In this document: positions 25,368 to 33,633 of the stretch, piece after piece
Position numbering within the stretch: position 1 is the first letter of the stretch
How the letters are laid out: each line of letters starts with the position of its first letter
Source of the DNA: Curtobacterium sp. MCBA15_009
GTDB taxonomy: Bacteria; Actinomycetota; Actinomycetes; Actinomycetales; Microbacteriaceae
NCBI RefSeq assembly: GCF_001864895.1
Contig: NZ_MJGO01000009.1
Location: 1-57,460 of the forward strand
Direction of reading: 5' to 3'
Length of the DNA: 57,460 bases
Made by a program: the position numbers and the translations under genes
The notes under the pieces: model-generated
What the model saw: only the letters and a program-made list of their open reading frames with translations
What the model was told of the DNA's origin: nothing
The model's database searches: none

Positions 25368-26015
25368 TCAGACGGCCAGGACCCGGTCGACCACGCGCTG
25401 CAGGGCGGCCGTGGCCGCGATGGCGTCGCCGGCGTACGCGCCCGCCATCGCGCCGTCGCGGGCGAGCATGAGTTCGTCGGCGCCGTCGCCCGGCAGCGGG
25501 TGGCCGGCTTCCTGCAGCAGGGTCGCGAGGCGCTCGGTGTACCACTCGCGGTGGGTGGCGACGACCTCGCGCACCGGGTCGCGGGGGTCGTGGTACTCGG
25601 CTGCGGCGTTCAGGAAGGCGCAACCGCGGAACTCGGGGTCGTTGACGTCGTCGGCCAGGGCGGTGACCCAGGCCCGGACGGCCGCCGCGGGGGTCTCGGC
25701 CGACGTGGTGAACGACTCCATCCGCTGCTGCACGCGCTCGTCCTGTGCGCGGATGTAGGCGAGGATCAGGTTGTCCTTCGACCCGTAGTGCTTGTAGAAC
25801 GTCGCCTTCGTGACGCTGGCCTCGGAGATGAGGCGGTCGACGCCGACGCTGTGGATGCCCTCTTCGTAGAAGAGTCGCGAGGCGGTCTCGAGGATGCGGA
25901 CCTTCGCGCCGCCGGAGCGGGGAGTCGGGGGGACGCTCGACCCGTCCGGCGACGCGAGGTTCGTGCTCGGGCCAAGGAGACGCTGGACGGCCGGTTGGGG
26001 GGAATCGACCGTCAC
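25368..26015 (-). CDS. TetR/AcrR family transcriptional regulator
   Basis: A 215-residue regulator. After a disordered head, the TetR DNA-binding domain runs from ILETASRLFYEEGIHSVGVD through the recognition helix SVTKATFYKHYGSKDNLILAYI; the rest is the ligand-binding domain. The start is taken as GTG at 26015, because AAGGAG lies seven bases upstream of it; an ATG at 26036 lies upstream of that ribosome site and is probably not used. A palindromic operator at 26153-26178 lies upstream, with a TACAGT -10-like box on this strand at 26138-26143, suggesting autoregulation. No exporter or enzyme it might control is adjacent apart from the divergent M16 peptidase. Confidence 0.9.
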   Translation of the reverse strand: MTVDSPQPAVQRLLGPSTNLASPDGSSVPPTPRSGGAKVRILETASRLFYEEGIHSVGVDRLISEASVTKATFYKHYGSKDNLILAYIRAQDERVQQRMESFTTSAETPAAAVRAWVTALADDVNDPEFRGCAFLNAAAEYHDPRDPVREVVATHREWYTERLATLLQEAGHPLPGDGADELMLARDGAMAGAYAGDAIAATAALQRVVDRVLAV

Positions 26016-26152
26016 AGCGTGGCTCCTTGGGCTCATCGGCTCCGCGATCTGAGTGGGGGGGACTCGTCGACCGCGCAGGACTGATGTCCCGAGCCACCGG
26101 ATCGGAATCTAGGGGGGCTACCGATCCGGCTTGCCCAACTGTAGCACAAGGA

Positions 26153-26178
26153 GGACAGACAGACGAGTCGGTCTGTCC
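26153..26178. promoter_or_regulatory. Candidate TetR operator palindrome
   Basis: Twelve-base arms GGACAGACAGAC (26153-26164) and GTCGGTCTGTCC (26167-26178) flank a two-base centre and differ at one position. This is the size and shape of a TetR-family operator. It lies between the tetR start and the divergent M16 gene, next to a minus-strand TACAGT box, where bound repressor would cover the -35 region. Confidence 0.7.
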
Positions 26179-26266
26179 ACACTTTCTGTACCCCACTTCG
26201 AGTGGCGTCCGACGCGCCTGTGCAAACTGGGCGAGGCCCGCGAGCCGATCAGTAGGCTCGTCTGCG

Positions 26267-27601
26267 ATGAACCAGCCAGTGCCACTGCCGCTCGGGGCCC
26301 CGGACACGTCCTTCCTGACGTCCGGCGGGGCCTTCGTCCGTCGCACCGTGCTGCCGTCGGGTGTCCGCGTGCTGTCCGAGGCGGTGCCGGGTGCCGCTTC
26401 GACGAGCATCGGGTTCTGGGTCGGCGTCGGTTCGCGCGACGAACGCGACGGTCAGTTCGGGTCGACGCACTTCCTCGAACACCTGCTCTTCAAGGGCACC
26501 GAGACCCGCTCGGCGCTCGACATCGCGATCGCGTTCGACTCCGTGGGCGGTGAGCACAACGCCGCGACGGCCAAGGAGTACACCTGCTACTACGCCCGGG
26601 TCCGGGACACCGACGTCCCGATGGCCATCGGCGTGATCGGCGACATGGTCACCGCGTCCGTGCTCGACCCCGACGCCTTCGACGTCGAACGCGGCGTCAT
26701 CCTCGAGGAACTCGCGATGGCGGCCGACGACCCGGCCGACGTGGCGGGCGAGGCCTTCTTCGCCGCGGCGTTCGGCGGACACCCGCTCGGGCGTCCGATC
26801 GGCGGCACCCCGGACAGCATCCGCGCCGTCGGGCGTGACGAGGTCCTGTCCCACTACCGCGAGCACTACGCACCGAACGGCATCGTGGTCACCGCCGCCG
26901 GCGCCGTCGACCACGACCGCCTGTGCGAGCTCGTCGGGCAGGTGTTCCACGACGCCCCGCGCGCCGACCCGCTGTCGCGTCGCACGCCGCAGACCGTCGC
27001 CGACCCGGTGCAGCCGAAGCTGTCGGTCGTGCACCGACCCACCGAGCAGGTGAGCATGCTGCGCGGCTCGCAGGGGCTCGACCTGCGCGACGAGCGGCGC
27101 CCGGCGCTGAGCGTGCTGAACGCCGTGCTCGGCGGCGGGATGAGCTCCCGGCTCTTCCAAGAGGTGCGCGAGCGTCGCGGGCTCGCCTACGCGGTGTCCT
27201 CGTTCGCACCCGCCTACCTCGACAACGGCGCGTTCGGCGTCTACGCCGGCTGCGCGCCCGACAACGTCCCCGGCGTGATCGACATCGTCGACGCCGAGTT
27301 CCGCCGGATGGTCGACCACGGCATCACGGCCGACGAGCTCCGGCGCGCCAAGGGCCAGATCGAGGGCGCGCTGACGCTCTCGCTCGAGGACTCCGACGCC
27401 CGCATGACCCGCCTCGGCCGGTCCGAGCTCGGCACGGGGGAGTACACCGACCTGGCAACGGCCCTCGAGCGCGTCGACCGCGTCACCACCGACGACGTGC
27501 TCGAGCTCTCGCGCGACCTGCTCACCCGTCCGACGATCACCTCGGTCGTCGGCGCCGTGCAGCAGGACGAGCTCGCGGCCGCGATCGGGATCGGCAGCTG
27601 A
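26267..27601 (+). CDS. M16 family metallopeptidase (processing-peptidase-like)
   Basis: A 444-residue insulinase-type zinc peptidase. The inverted zinc motif HFLEH is at residues 68-72 and the third ligand E148 lies 76 residues later within RGVILEEL. The C-terminal half carries the usual inactive repeat with LGGGMSSRLFQEVRERRGLAYAV. It is expected to cut short peptides in the cytoplasm. TAGGCT (26253-26258) is eight bases before the ATG, indicating a leaderless mRNA. Genes of this family commonly follow pnp in actinobacteria, as here at a distance. The phosphatase gene begins eight bases after its stop. Confidence 0.93.
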   Translation: MNQPVPLPLGAPDTSFLTSGGAFVRRTVLPSGVRVLSEAVPGAASTSIGFWVGVGSRDERDGQFGSTHFLEHLLFKGTETRSALDIAIAFDSVGGEHNAATAKEYTCYYARVRDTDVPMAIGVIGDMVTASVLDPDAFDVERGVILEELAMAADDPADVAGEAFFAAAFGGHPLGRPIGGTPDSIRAVGRDEVLSHYREHYAPNGIVVTAAGAVDHDRLCELVGQVFHDAPRADPLSRRTPQTVADPVQPKLSVVHRPTEQVSMLRGSQGLDLRDERRPALSVLNAVLGGGMSSRLFQEVRERRGLAYAVSSFAPAYLDNGAFGVYAGCAPDNVPGVIDIVDAEFRRMVDHGITADELRRAKGQIEGALTLSLEDSDARMTRLGRSELGTGEYTDLATALERVDRVTTDDVLELSRDLLTRPTITSVVGAVQQDELAAAIGIGS

Positions 27602-27609
27602 GCATCGAC

Positions 27610-28212
27610 ATGTCGCACTACCTGTACCTCGTCCGGCACGGTGAGCACCAGGACGCCGAGCACGGCCTGCGCGACGGCAAGCTCTCGGAGCGCGGCAAGC
27701 GTCAGGCGATGTTGGTGGCCGATCGGCTCGGCGGCGTGCCCTTCGACGGCGTGTACCACTCGCCGCTCGAGGCCCCGAGCGAGACCGCCGCGTTCCTGGC
27801 GCAGCGACTGCCCTCGATCCAGCCGGAGCCGTCGACGCTGCTCTTCGACTGCATCCCCTCCGGTCCGACCCCGGACATGCCGCACGCGTACCAGGGCTGG
27901 TACGGCGGCATCACGGAAGAGGAGATCGTCGCCGGCCAGGCCCAGATGGGTGACGCCGTGGCCGAGTGGTTCACCCCGGCGCGCGAGGACCGGCACGACC
28001 TGCTCATCACGCACAACGCCGTCATCGGCTGGTTCGTCCGCGAGGCGTTCCAGGCCCCCGAGTGGCGCTGGATGGGCACGAACGTCGCGCACACCGCGCT
28101 CACCATCATCCGGATCCGGTCGGCCAAGCCGGCCGAGGTGGTCACGCTCAACGACCTGGCCCACCTGCCGGTGGAGCTCCGCACCGGGCTGCCGGTGGAC
28201 CAGCCCGTCTAG
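27610..28212 (+). CDS. Histidine phosphatase family protein
   Basis: A 200-residue member of the phosphoglycerate mutase-like superfamily. LVRHGEHQD puts the phospho-accepting histidine at residue 10; the second active-site histidine is in LLITHNAVIGWFV. SERGKRQA is the usual downstream arginine region. The substrate is unknown. The ATG is chosen eight bases after the M16 stop, so the two are probably one operon, although I see no functional link. Confidence 0.85.
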   Translation: MSHYLYLVRHGEHQDAEHGLRDGKLSERGKRQAMLVADRLGGVPFDGVYHSPLEAPSETAAFLAQRLPSIQPEPSTLLFDCIPSGPTPDMPHAYQGWYGGITEEEIVAGQAQMGDAVAEWFTPAREDRHDLLITHNAVIGWFVREAFQAPEWRWMGTNVAHTALTIIRIRSAKPAEVVTLNDLAHLPVELRTGLPVDQPV

Positions 28213-28260
28213 CGGCCGACGGTCCGGGACTCGCGTTCCGGTCGGGAGGCCCGGTCCGGC

Positions 28261-28755
28261 TCAGGCGATCGGCTTGCGGTACCAGGCGGTCGCGTTCGGG
28301 TTCGCGTTGAACGGCTCGACGCGTCGGTAGCCGCGTCCGCGGTACATCGCGCCCGCTGCCACGAGCGAGTCGTTCGTGTCGAGCACGATGCTCGTCGCGC
28401 CGAGGCCGGCGCCGGCGCGCTCGAGCACGTCCATCACCGCGGTGGCGACACCCTGCCCGCGACCGGCCGGGGTGACGAAGACGTGCTTCACCTCGAAGCG
28501 CACGTCGACCGCGCCCGCGTCGCCGGTCCCGTCCGCGATGCGTCGGAGCCCGCCGCACCCGACCGCGGTGCCGTCCGCGTCGTACGCGACCGCGAAGACC
28601 CCGTTCGGCGGCGTGAACTCGGCCGCCGGGGTGCGCTTCCGCGAGTAGGCGCCCTGCGCGCTCGGGAACGTCGCCTCGCGCTCGTCCAGGTACGCGTCCA
28701 ACAGCACGTCGACCTCGGGCAGATCGGCCGGCACGGTCCTGACCTCGACTGACAT
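28261..28755 (-). CDS. GNAT family N-acetyltransferase
   Basis: A 164-residue protein with the GNAT core: HVFVTPAGRGQGVATAVMD forms strand 4 and the acetyl-CoA pyrophosphate loop (R/Q-x-x-G-x-A type), followed by LDTNDSL and a final YRRVEPFNANPNATAWYRK. The acceptor substrate is unknown. Its start is divergent from dapB, 23 bases apart. Its TAGGAT -10 box (minus strand, 28762-28767) lies six bases before the ATG and shares bases with the dapB -10. Confidence 0.88.
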   Translation of the reverse strand: MSVEVRTVPADLPEVDVLLDAYLDEREATFPSAQGAYSRKRTPAAEFTPPNGVFAVAYDADGTAVGCGGLRRIADGTGDAGAVDVRFEVKHVFVTPAGRGQGVATAVMDVLERAGAGLGATSIVLDTNDSLVAAGAMYRGRGYRRVEPFNANPNATAWYRKPIA

Positions 28756-28761
28756 GGGTCG

Positions 28762-28771
28762 ATCCTAGGAT
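28762..28771. promoter_or_regulatory. Shared palindromic -10 of two divergent leaderless promoters
   Basis: The ten bases ATCCTAGGAT read the same on both strands. They give TAGGAT seven bases before the dapB ATG (28779) and TAGGAT six bases before the GNAT ATG (28755). The two polymerase sites therefore overlap and should exclude each other. Confidence 0.7.
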
Positions 28772-28778
28772 GGAGCGC

Positions 28779-29525
28779 ATGGTCACTCCCGTCGCCGTCG
28801 TCGGCGCCACCGGTCGTCTCGGGGGTCTCGTGGCCGCCGTGGTCCAGGAACTCCCCGAGCTCGAGCTCGTCGCGAGCCTGTCCTCGAAGGACGGCGCGCA
28901 CGAGGCCGACCCGCAGGTCTTCGCGGGCGCCCGCGTCGTCGTCGACGTGACGGTGCCCGCGCTCAGCCCCGCGATCGTCGAGAACGCGCTGTCGAGCGGC
29001 GCGAACGTGCTCGTCGGCACCTCCGGCTGGTCCGCCGACCGGCTGGCGACACTCCGCTCGGGGCTGCAGGACCGCCCGGAGCAGGGGGTCCTCGTCGTCC
29101 CGAACTTCTCCATCGGCTCCGTGCTCGGCACGCACCTGGCGACGATCGCCGCGCCGTGGTTCCCCGCGGTCGAGATCATCGAGACGCACCACGCCGGCAA
29201 GATCGACTCGCCCTCGGGCACCGCGGTCCGCACGGCCGAGCTCGTCGCCGACGCCCGCCGCGACGTCGGCCCGGTCGACGCCCCGCACGTCGACCAGCGT
29301 GCCCGCGGGCAGCAGGTCGCCAGCGTGCCGATCCACTCGCTCCGACTGCCCGGGGTGAAGGCCGTGCAGGACGTCCTGCTGAGCGGTCCCGGCGAGACCC
29401 TGACGATCCGGCACGACACGAACGACGACGTCGCCTACGTCGCCGGCATCCGGGCGGCGCTCGGTGCCGTCGGGGCCGCGCGCGGGCTGACGGTCGGCCT
29501 CGGCAGCGTGCTCGGCATCGGCTAG
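28779..29525 (+). CDS. dapB: 4-hydroxy-tetrahydrodipicolinate reductase
   Basis: A 248-residue NAD(P)H-dependent enzyme of the diaminopimelate/lysine pathway. The dinucleotide-binding loop GATGRLG is at residues 9-15, and the signature ETHHAGKIDSPSGTA at 135-149 carries the catalytic histidine pair and K141. The second ATG (28779) is preferred over the one at 28770, because the first overlaps the TAGGAT -10 box that ends at 28771. dapA and dapF lie 4 kb and 16 kb downstream. The next gene starts nine bases after the stop. Confidence 0.95.
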   Translation: MVTPVAVVGATGRLGGLVAAVVQELPELELVASLSSKDGAHEADPQVFAGARVVVDVTVPALSPAIVENALSSGANVLVGTSGWSADRLATLRSGLQDRPEQGVLVVPNFSIGSVLGTHLATIAAPWFPAVEIIETHHAGKIDSPSGTAVRTAELVADARRDVGPVDAPHVDQRARGQQVASVPIHSLRLPGVKAVQDVLLSGPGETLTIRHDTNDDVAYVAGIRAALGAVGAARGLTVGLGSVLGIG

Positions 29526-29534
29526 GCGACCGCC

Positions 29535-29996
29535 GTGCTCCGCACCGTCCGTTCGCCTTTCTGGGGCGCGGCGCTGATGACCCTCCTGCTGGCGCTCTAC
29601 ATCGGGCTCGTCGGGCAGCGTGCCGTCGCGTTCGTGGCGACCGGTGTGCCGATCGGCATCGCGATCGGCGTCGCGCTGTTCGTCGTCGCGGCCGTCGGCG
29701 CCCTGCTGCTCGTGCTCGAGGTGCGCTTCGGTGTCCGCATCACCCGGCTCGGCGCGCGGCTCGAACGCGAGGGTGGGACCCCCGACGACGTCGTCGTGGT
29801 CCGCCCCTCCGGCCGTCCGACGCGGCAGGCCGCCGACGAGGTCTTCCCGCGGTACAAGGCGGCGGTGGAGTCCGACCCGGGCGACTGGCGCGGCTGGTAC
29901 CGGCTCGGCGTGGTCTACGACGCCGCCGGCGACCGGAAACGAGCCCGGGCCGCGATGCGCGAAGCGCTCGCGCGGTCCCGGGCGACCGCGTCCTGA
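29535..29996 (+). CDS. Membrane-anchored protein with TPR-like tail
   Basis: A 153-residue protein that I cannot name. Two hydrophobic helices (about residues 10-30 and 35-62) form a hairpin in the membrane. The C-terminal half contains one TPR-like pair of helices (YKAAVESDPGDWRGWYRLGV, then AGDRKRARAAMREALARS). The GTG start lies nine bases after dapB, so it is likely in the dapB operon. It may be a scaffold or assembly factor, but this rests only on the fold. Confidence 0.75.
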   Translation: MLRTVRSPFWGAALMTLLLALYIGLVGQRAVAFVATGVPIGIAIGVALFVVAAVGALLLVLEVRFGVRITRLGARLEREGGTPDDVVVVRPSGRPTRQAADEVFPRYKAAVESDPGDWRGWYRLGVVYDAAGDRKRARAAMREALARSRATAS

Positions 29997-30090
29997 GCGC
30001 ACGACGCCGCACCGTCCGGAGCGGTGCAGTGGAGCCGACCGACCCGGTCAGCGGGGTCGCGCGGGGCACGCGGGGCGGGCCTCCCGGCCG

Positions 30091-31011
30091 TCAGAAGGCG
30101 GCGTCGACGGCGTCCTCGGCGCGCGCGTACCGGAACGCGTAGCCGGAGTCGAGCAGCTTCGTCGGCACCATCTGCTGGCTCGACAGGAGCATGTCGTCCG
30201 CGGCGTCGCGGAGCGCGAACCGCAGGGCGAAGGCGGGGACGTGGAACAGGTACGGGCGGTGCAGGTCCTCGGCGACGCGCTTCGTCAAGCGGTCGGCGAC
30301 GGCGGCGTCCGGGCCAGCGAGGTTGACCGGTCCGGTGACCCCGGCGGCCGCGGGGCTCGTCGCGAGGTGCACGATCGCGCCGACCTCGTCCTCGAGGGCG
30401 ATCCAGGGCCAGAACTGGCCCCCGGTGCCGAGCCGACCGCCCAGGCCGGCCTTCGTCAGGGGGACGAGCGGTGCGAGCGCGCCGCCGCCCTGGCCGACGA
30501 CGATGCCGGTGCGCAGGGTGACCACGCGGACGCCGTCGGGGGCGGCGTTCGCGGCGGCCTCCCACGCGGTGCAGACGTCGGCGAGGAAGCCGGTGCCGGG
30601 GGCCGCGTCGTCGTGCAGGGCGTCGGCGGGGCGGTCGCCGTACACACCCGAGGCCGAACCGGACAGGAACAGCGCCGGCGGGACGGCGGCGTGGCGCATC
30701 GCCTCGACCAGGGTGTCCGTGGCGTCGACCCGCGACCGGCGGATCTCGTCGCGGTACGCGTCCGTCCAGGGCAGCTTGCCGATGTTCGCACCGGCCAGGT
30801 TGATGACGACGTCGGCACCGTCGAGCACCGCGGGGTCGAGCGGCCGCCGCCCGGGCGCCCACCGGAACTCGGCCGCGGTGCGGGGCTCGCGCCGGACGAG
30901 CGTCGTCACGTCGTGGCCCGCCTCGCGCAGCGCGTGCACGAGCGGGGTGCCGATGAAGCCGGAAGCGCCGGCGACGAGGATCGAGAGCGGTGCTACCGCC
31001 GTGTCTGCCAT
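30091..31011 (-). CDS. TIGR01777 family NAD(P)-binding epimerase-like protein
   Basis: A 306-residue short-chain dehydrogenase-fold protein. GASGFIG near residue 14 is the NAD(P)-binding loop, and [19 protein letters not shown] plus [13 protein letters not shown] are typical of TIGR01777 (YfcH/SulA-homologue) proteins. The family's reaction is not established; SulA in the name does not imply the SOS inhibitor. The ATG at 31011 is chosen over one at 31029 because TAGCGT lies seven bases upstream of it. Divergent from thyA by 38 bases. Family C CGGGCCTCCCG (30076-30086) sits after its stop. Confidence 0.88.
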   Translation of the reverse strand: MADTAVAPLSILVAGASGFIGTPLVHALREAGHDVTTLVRREPRTAAEFRWAPGRRPLDPAVLDGADVVINLAGANIGKLPWTDAYRDEIRRSRVDATDTLVEAMRHAAVPPALFLSGSASGVYGDRPADALHDDAAPGTGFLADVCTAWEAAANAAPDGVRVVTLRTGIVVGQGGGALAPLVPLTKAGLGGRLGTGGQFWPWIALEDEVGAIVHLATSPAAAGVTGPVNLAGPDAAVADRLTKRVAEDLHRPYLFHVPAFALRFALRDAADDMLLSSQQMVPTKLLDSGYAFRYARAEDAVDAAF

Positions 31012-31049
31012 GCCCGCAACGCTACTCACGCCGACGTAGTCTTCTGTGT

Positions 31050-31880
31050 GTGAGCGACAGCGAGACCGTGCAGCCCGACCCCACCGTGCCGACGCCCTAC
31101 GAGGACCTGCTCCGCCGTGTCCTGACCGAGGGCACCCCGAAGGGCGACCGCACTGGCACCGGGACCCGCAGCCTGTTCGGCGCCCAACTCCGTTACGACC
31201 TGTCGCAGGGCTTCCCGCTCGTCACCACGAAGCGGGTGCACTTCAAGTCGATCGCCTACGAGCTCCTGTGGTTCCTGCGCGGCGACGGCAACGCCACCTG
31301 GCTGCAGGAGCACGGCGTCCGCATCTGGAACGAGTGGGCCGACGCCGACGGCGACCTCGGGCCGGTCTACGGCGTGCAGTGGCGCTCGTGGCCGACGCCG
31401 TCGGGGGAGCACGTCGACCAGATCGCCCAGGTCATCGACCAGATCCGCACGAACCCGGACAGCCGCCGACTCATCGTGTCCGCGTGGAACGTCGCGGACG
31501 TGCCGGACATGGCGCTCGCCCCCTGCCACGCGTTCTTCCAGTTCTACGTGGTCGACGGCAAGCTGTCGTGCCAGCTCTACCAGCGCAGTGCGGACATGTT
31601 CCTCGGGGTGCCGTTCAACATCGCCTCGTACGCGCTGCTCACGCACATGATCGCCGCGCAGACCGGACTCGAGGTCGGCGACTTCGTGTGGACCGGTGGC
31701 GACTGCCACGTCTACGACAACCACGTCGAGCAGGTCGAGGAGCAGCTGTCCCGCACCGCGTACGCGCTCCCGACGCTCGAGCTCGCCCCGCGCGACTCGA
31801 TCGACGACTACGAGTACGAGGACTTCACCGTCGTCGGCTACCACCACCACCCGGCGATCTCGGCCGCGGTCGCCGTCTGA
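31050..31880 (+). CDS. thyA: Thymidylate synthase
   Basis: A 276-residue ThyA that methylates dUMP to dTMP using methylene-tetrahydrofolate. The catalytic cysteine is C159 in [22 protein letters not shown] near the N-terminus binds phosphate, and [20 protein letters not shown] is the folate/dUMP block. The GTG at 31050 is seven bases after TAGTCT (31037-31042), suggesting a leaderless transcript. The stop overlaps the folA ATG by one base (TGATG), linking the enzyme with the reductase that regenerates its cofactor. Confidence 0.97.
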   Translation: MSDSETVQPDPTVPTPYEDLLRRVLTEGTPKGDRTGTGTRSLFGAQLRYDLSQGFPLVTTKRVHFKSIAYELLWFLRGDGNATWLQEHGVRIWNEWADADGDLGPVYGVQWRSWPTPSGEHVDQIAQVIDQIRTNPDSRRLIVSAWNVADVPDMALAPCHAFFQFYVVDGKLSCQLYQRSADMFLGVPFNIASYALLTHMIAAQTGLEVGDFVWTGGDCHVYDNHVEQVEEQLSRTAYALPTLELAPRDSIDDYEYEDFTVVGYHHHPAISAAVAV

Positions 31881-32410
31881 TGGCAGCCGACCGGGTCGGC
31901 ATGGTCTGGGCGCGGTCCACCGCCGGCGTGATCGGCGCGGACGGCGGGATGCCCTGGCACGTCCCCGAGGACCTCGCGCACTTCCGGCAGGTCACCGGGG
32001 ACGCGACCGTGGTGATGGGGCGCCGCACGTGGGAGTCCCTGCCGTCACGGTTCCGGCCGCTGCCAGGACGCCGCAACGTCGTGCTGACGCGGGACCCTTC
32101 GTGGCGGGCCGACGGCGCCGAGGTCGTGCACGACCTGCGCGCGGCGCTCGACGGCCCCGGCGGCTCCGGCGGTTCGGACGGCTCCGGCGGCTCGGTGTGG
32201 GTCATCGGCGGCGGCCAGGTCTACGCGGCGGCGCTCGACCTGGCCGACCGGGTCTCGGAGACCGTCATCGACGTGGACGTGCCGGGCGACACCGTCGCGC
32301 CGTCGCTCGACGGGGCCGCCGGCTGGTCGCTCGTCGACGAGGGCCCGTGGCAGGAGTCCCGCGTCGACGGCACGCGCTTCCGTTTCCTGGAGTGGCGCCG
32401 CCGCGCGTAG
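31880..32410 (+). CDS. folA: Dihydrofolate reductase
   Basis: A 176-residue DHFR that reduces dihydrofolate to tetrahydrofolate. Family features are VWARSTAGVIGADGGMPWH with the substrate tryptophan, the acidic E30 in PEDLAHF, VMGRRTWESLP for NADPH binding, and VIGGGQVY. A Gly/Ser-only run at residues 92-105 enlarges a loop before that last strand, an unusual insertion. It overlaps thyA by one base. A family B palindrome follows and may end the operon. Confidence 0.96.
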   Translation: MAADRVGMVWARSTAGVIGADGGMPWHVPEDLAHFRQVTGDATVVMGRRTWESLPSRFRPLPGRRNVVLTRDPSWRADGAEVVHDLRAALDGPGGSGGSDGSGGSVWVIGGGQVYAAALDLADRVSETVIDVDVPGDTVAPSLDGAAGWSLVDEGPWQESRVDGTRFRFLEWRRRA

Positions 32411-32442
32411 CGCGTGCCGCCGTGCCGCGCGCGGCCGTCGGC

Positions 32443-32504
32443 GGAACCAGGTTCCGGACACCACACCGCGCGTTTCCGTGGTGCTGTGTCCGGAACCTGG
32501 TTCC
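32443..32504. repeat. Family B palindrome, full copy
   Basis: Arms of 28 bases at 32443-32470 and 32477-32504 pair at all but a few positions. The left arm begins GGAACCAGGTTCCGGACAC and the right arm ends GTCCGGAACCTGGTTCC. It lies between folA and the dapA promoter and probably also works as a terminator. Confidence 0.85.
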
Positions 32505-32606
32505 CGACCGGGGAACCGGCGGGGCGGGGGCGAGCCGCGCCTCCCGGAGCGGGGACCGTCCACCCGGACGGCGGCCTTCGCGCCCGACCCCGGTACGCTG
32601 GTGCCC

Positions 32607-33584
32607 GTGTCCCCGCGTGAGAATCCCTTCGGTCAGGTCCTCGTCGCCCTCGTGACCCCGTTCACCGCGGACGGCGAGGTCGACTGGCCCGGCGTCGAGC
32701 AGCACATCGACGACTGCATCAGCGCCGGTGCCGACGGCATCGTCGTCACCGGGACGACCGGTGAGACGAGCACGCTGACCGACCCGGAGAAGCTCCGGCT
32801 GGTCGAGGTCGGCAAGTCCGTCGCCGCGGGCCGCGCGAAGATCATCACGGGCGGTGGCTCGAACGAGACCGCGCACGCGATCCACCTGTACAAGCAGAGC
32901 GAGCGGGCCGGCGCCGACGGCGTCATGATCGTCACGCCGTACTACAACAAGCCGACACAGGCGGGCGTGCTGACCCACTTCCGGATGATCGCGGACGCCA
33001 CCGACCTGCCGGTGATCCTGTACGACATCCCCGGCCGCACGGGCATCCCGATCACGTACGAGACGATCGTGCGTGCCTCGAAGCACCCGAACATCCTCGC
33101 GGTGAAGGACGCCAAGGGCGACTTCGCCGAGGTGTCCCGCGTGCTCAACAACACCGACCTCATGTACTTCTCCGGCGACGACACGAACGTGCTCCCGCAC
33201 CTGTCCATCGGCGCGACGGGTCTGATCGGTGTGACGGCGAACATCACGAGCCGGCCGTACCGCACGATCGTCGACGCCGTGAACGCCGGCGACCTGGCGA
33301 CGGCGACGGCCGAGCACAAGCGTGTCGAGCCGCTCGTCCGCGCCGTGATGACGCACGTGCCCGGTACCGTGGCGGCGAAGTACATCCTGCACGGGCTCGG
33401 CCGCATCGGCAGCCCGCGCGTCCGACTGCCGCTCGTCGGCCCCGAGGACTCCGAGGCGTACGCCATCGAGACCTCGCTCGAAGCCGTGCGCGACGTGCCC
33501 GGTGCCGACTTCTCGAACTTCCGCCCCGACCGCAACGCAGCGGCCGGCGGCGCACTGCCAAAGGTGCCAGGCACCACCCGCTAG
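32607..33584 (+). CDS. dapA: 4-hydroxy-tetrahydrodipicolinate synthase
   Basis: A 325-residue TIM-barrel aldolase that condenses pyruvate with aspartate semialdehyde, the first committed lysine/DAP step. The Schiff-base lysine is K167 in ILAVKDAKGD; the catalytic tyrosine lies in ILYDIPGRTGIP, and GTTGETSTL is the pyruvate-carboxylate loop. The GTG at 32607 is seven bases after TACGCT (32594-32599), consistent with leaderless expression. RNase J follows 49 bases downstream, a common actinobacterial neighbour. Confidence 0.96.
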   Translation: MSPRENPFGQVLVALVTPFTADGEVDWPGVEQHIDDCISAGADGIVVTGTTGETSTLTDPEKLRLVEVGKSVAAGRAKIITGGGSNETAHAIHLYKQSERAGADGVMIVTPYYNKPTQAGVLTHFRMIADATDLPVILYDIPGRTGIPITYETIVRASKHPNILAVKDAKGDFAEVSRVLNNTDLMYFSGDDTNVLPHLSIGATGLIGVTANITSRPYRTIVDAVNAGDLATATAEHKRVEPLVRAVMTHVPGTVAAKYILHGLGRIGSPRVRLPLVGPEDSEAYAIETSLEAVRDVPGADFSNFRPDRNAAAGGALPKVPGTTR

Positions 33585-33633
33585 CGAACACCGCGGCGCG
33601 CAGCACGCGCGTCGCCTGAATCCGTAGGACCGA

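Noticed and set aside
26016..26036. ATG at 26036 as the tetR start
   Set aside because: An AAGGAG ribosome site lies between it and the GTG at 26015, which is correctly spaced for the GTG.
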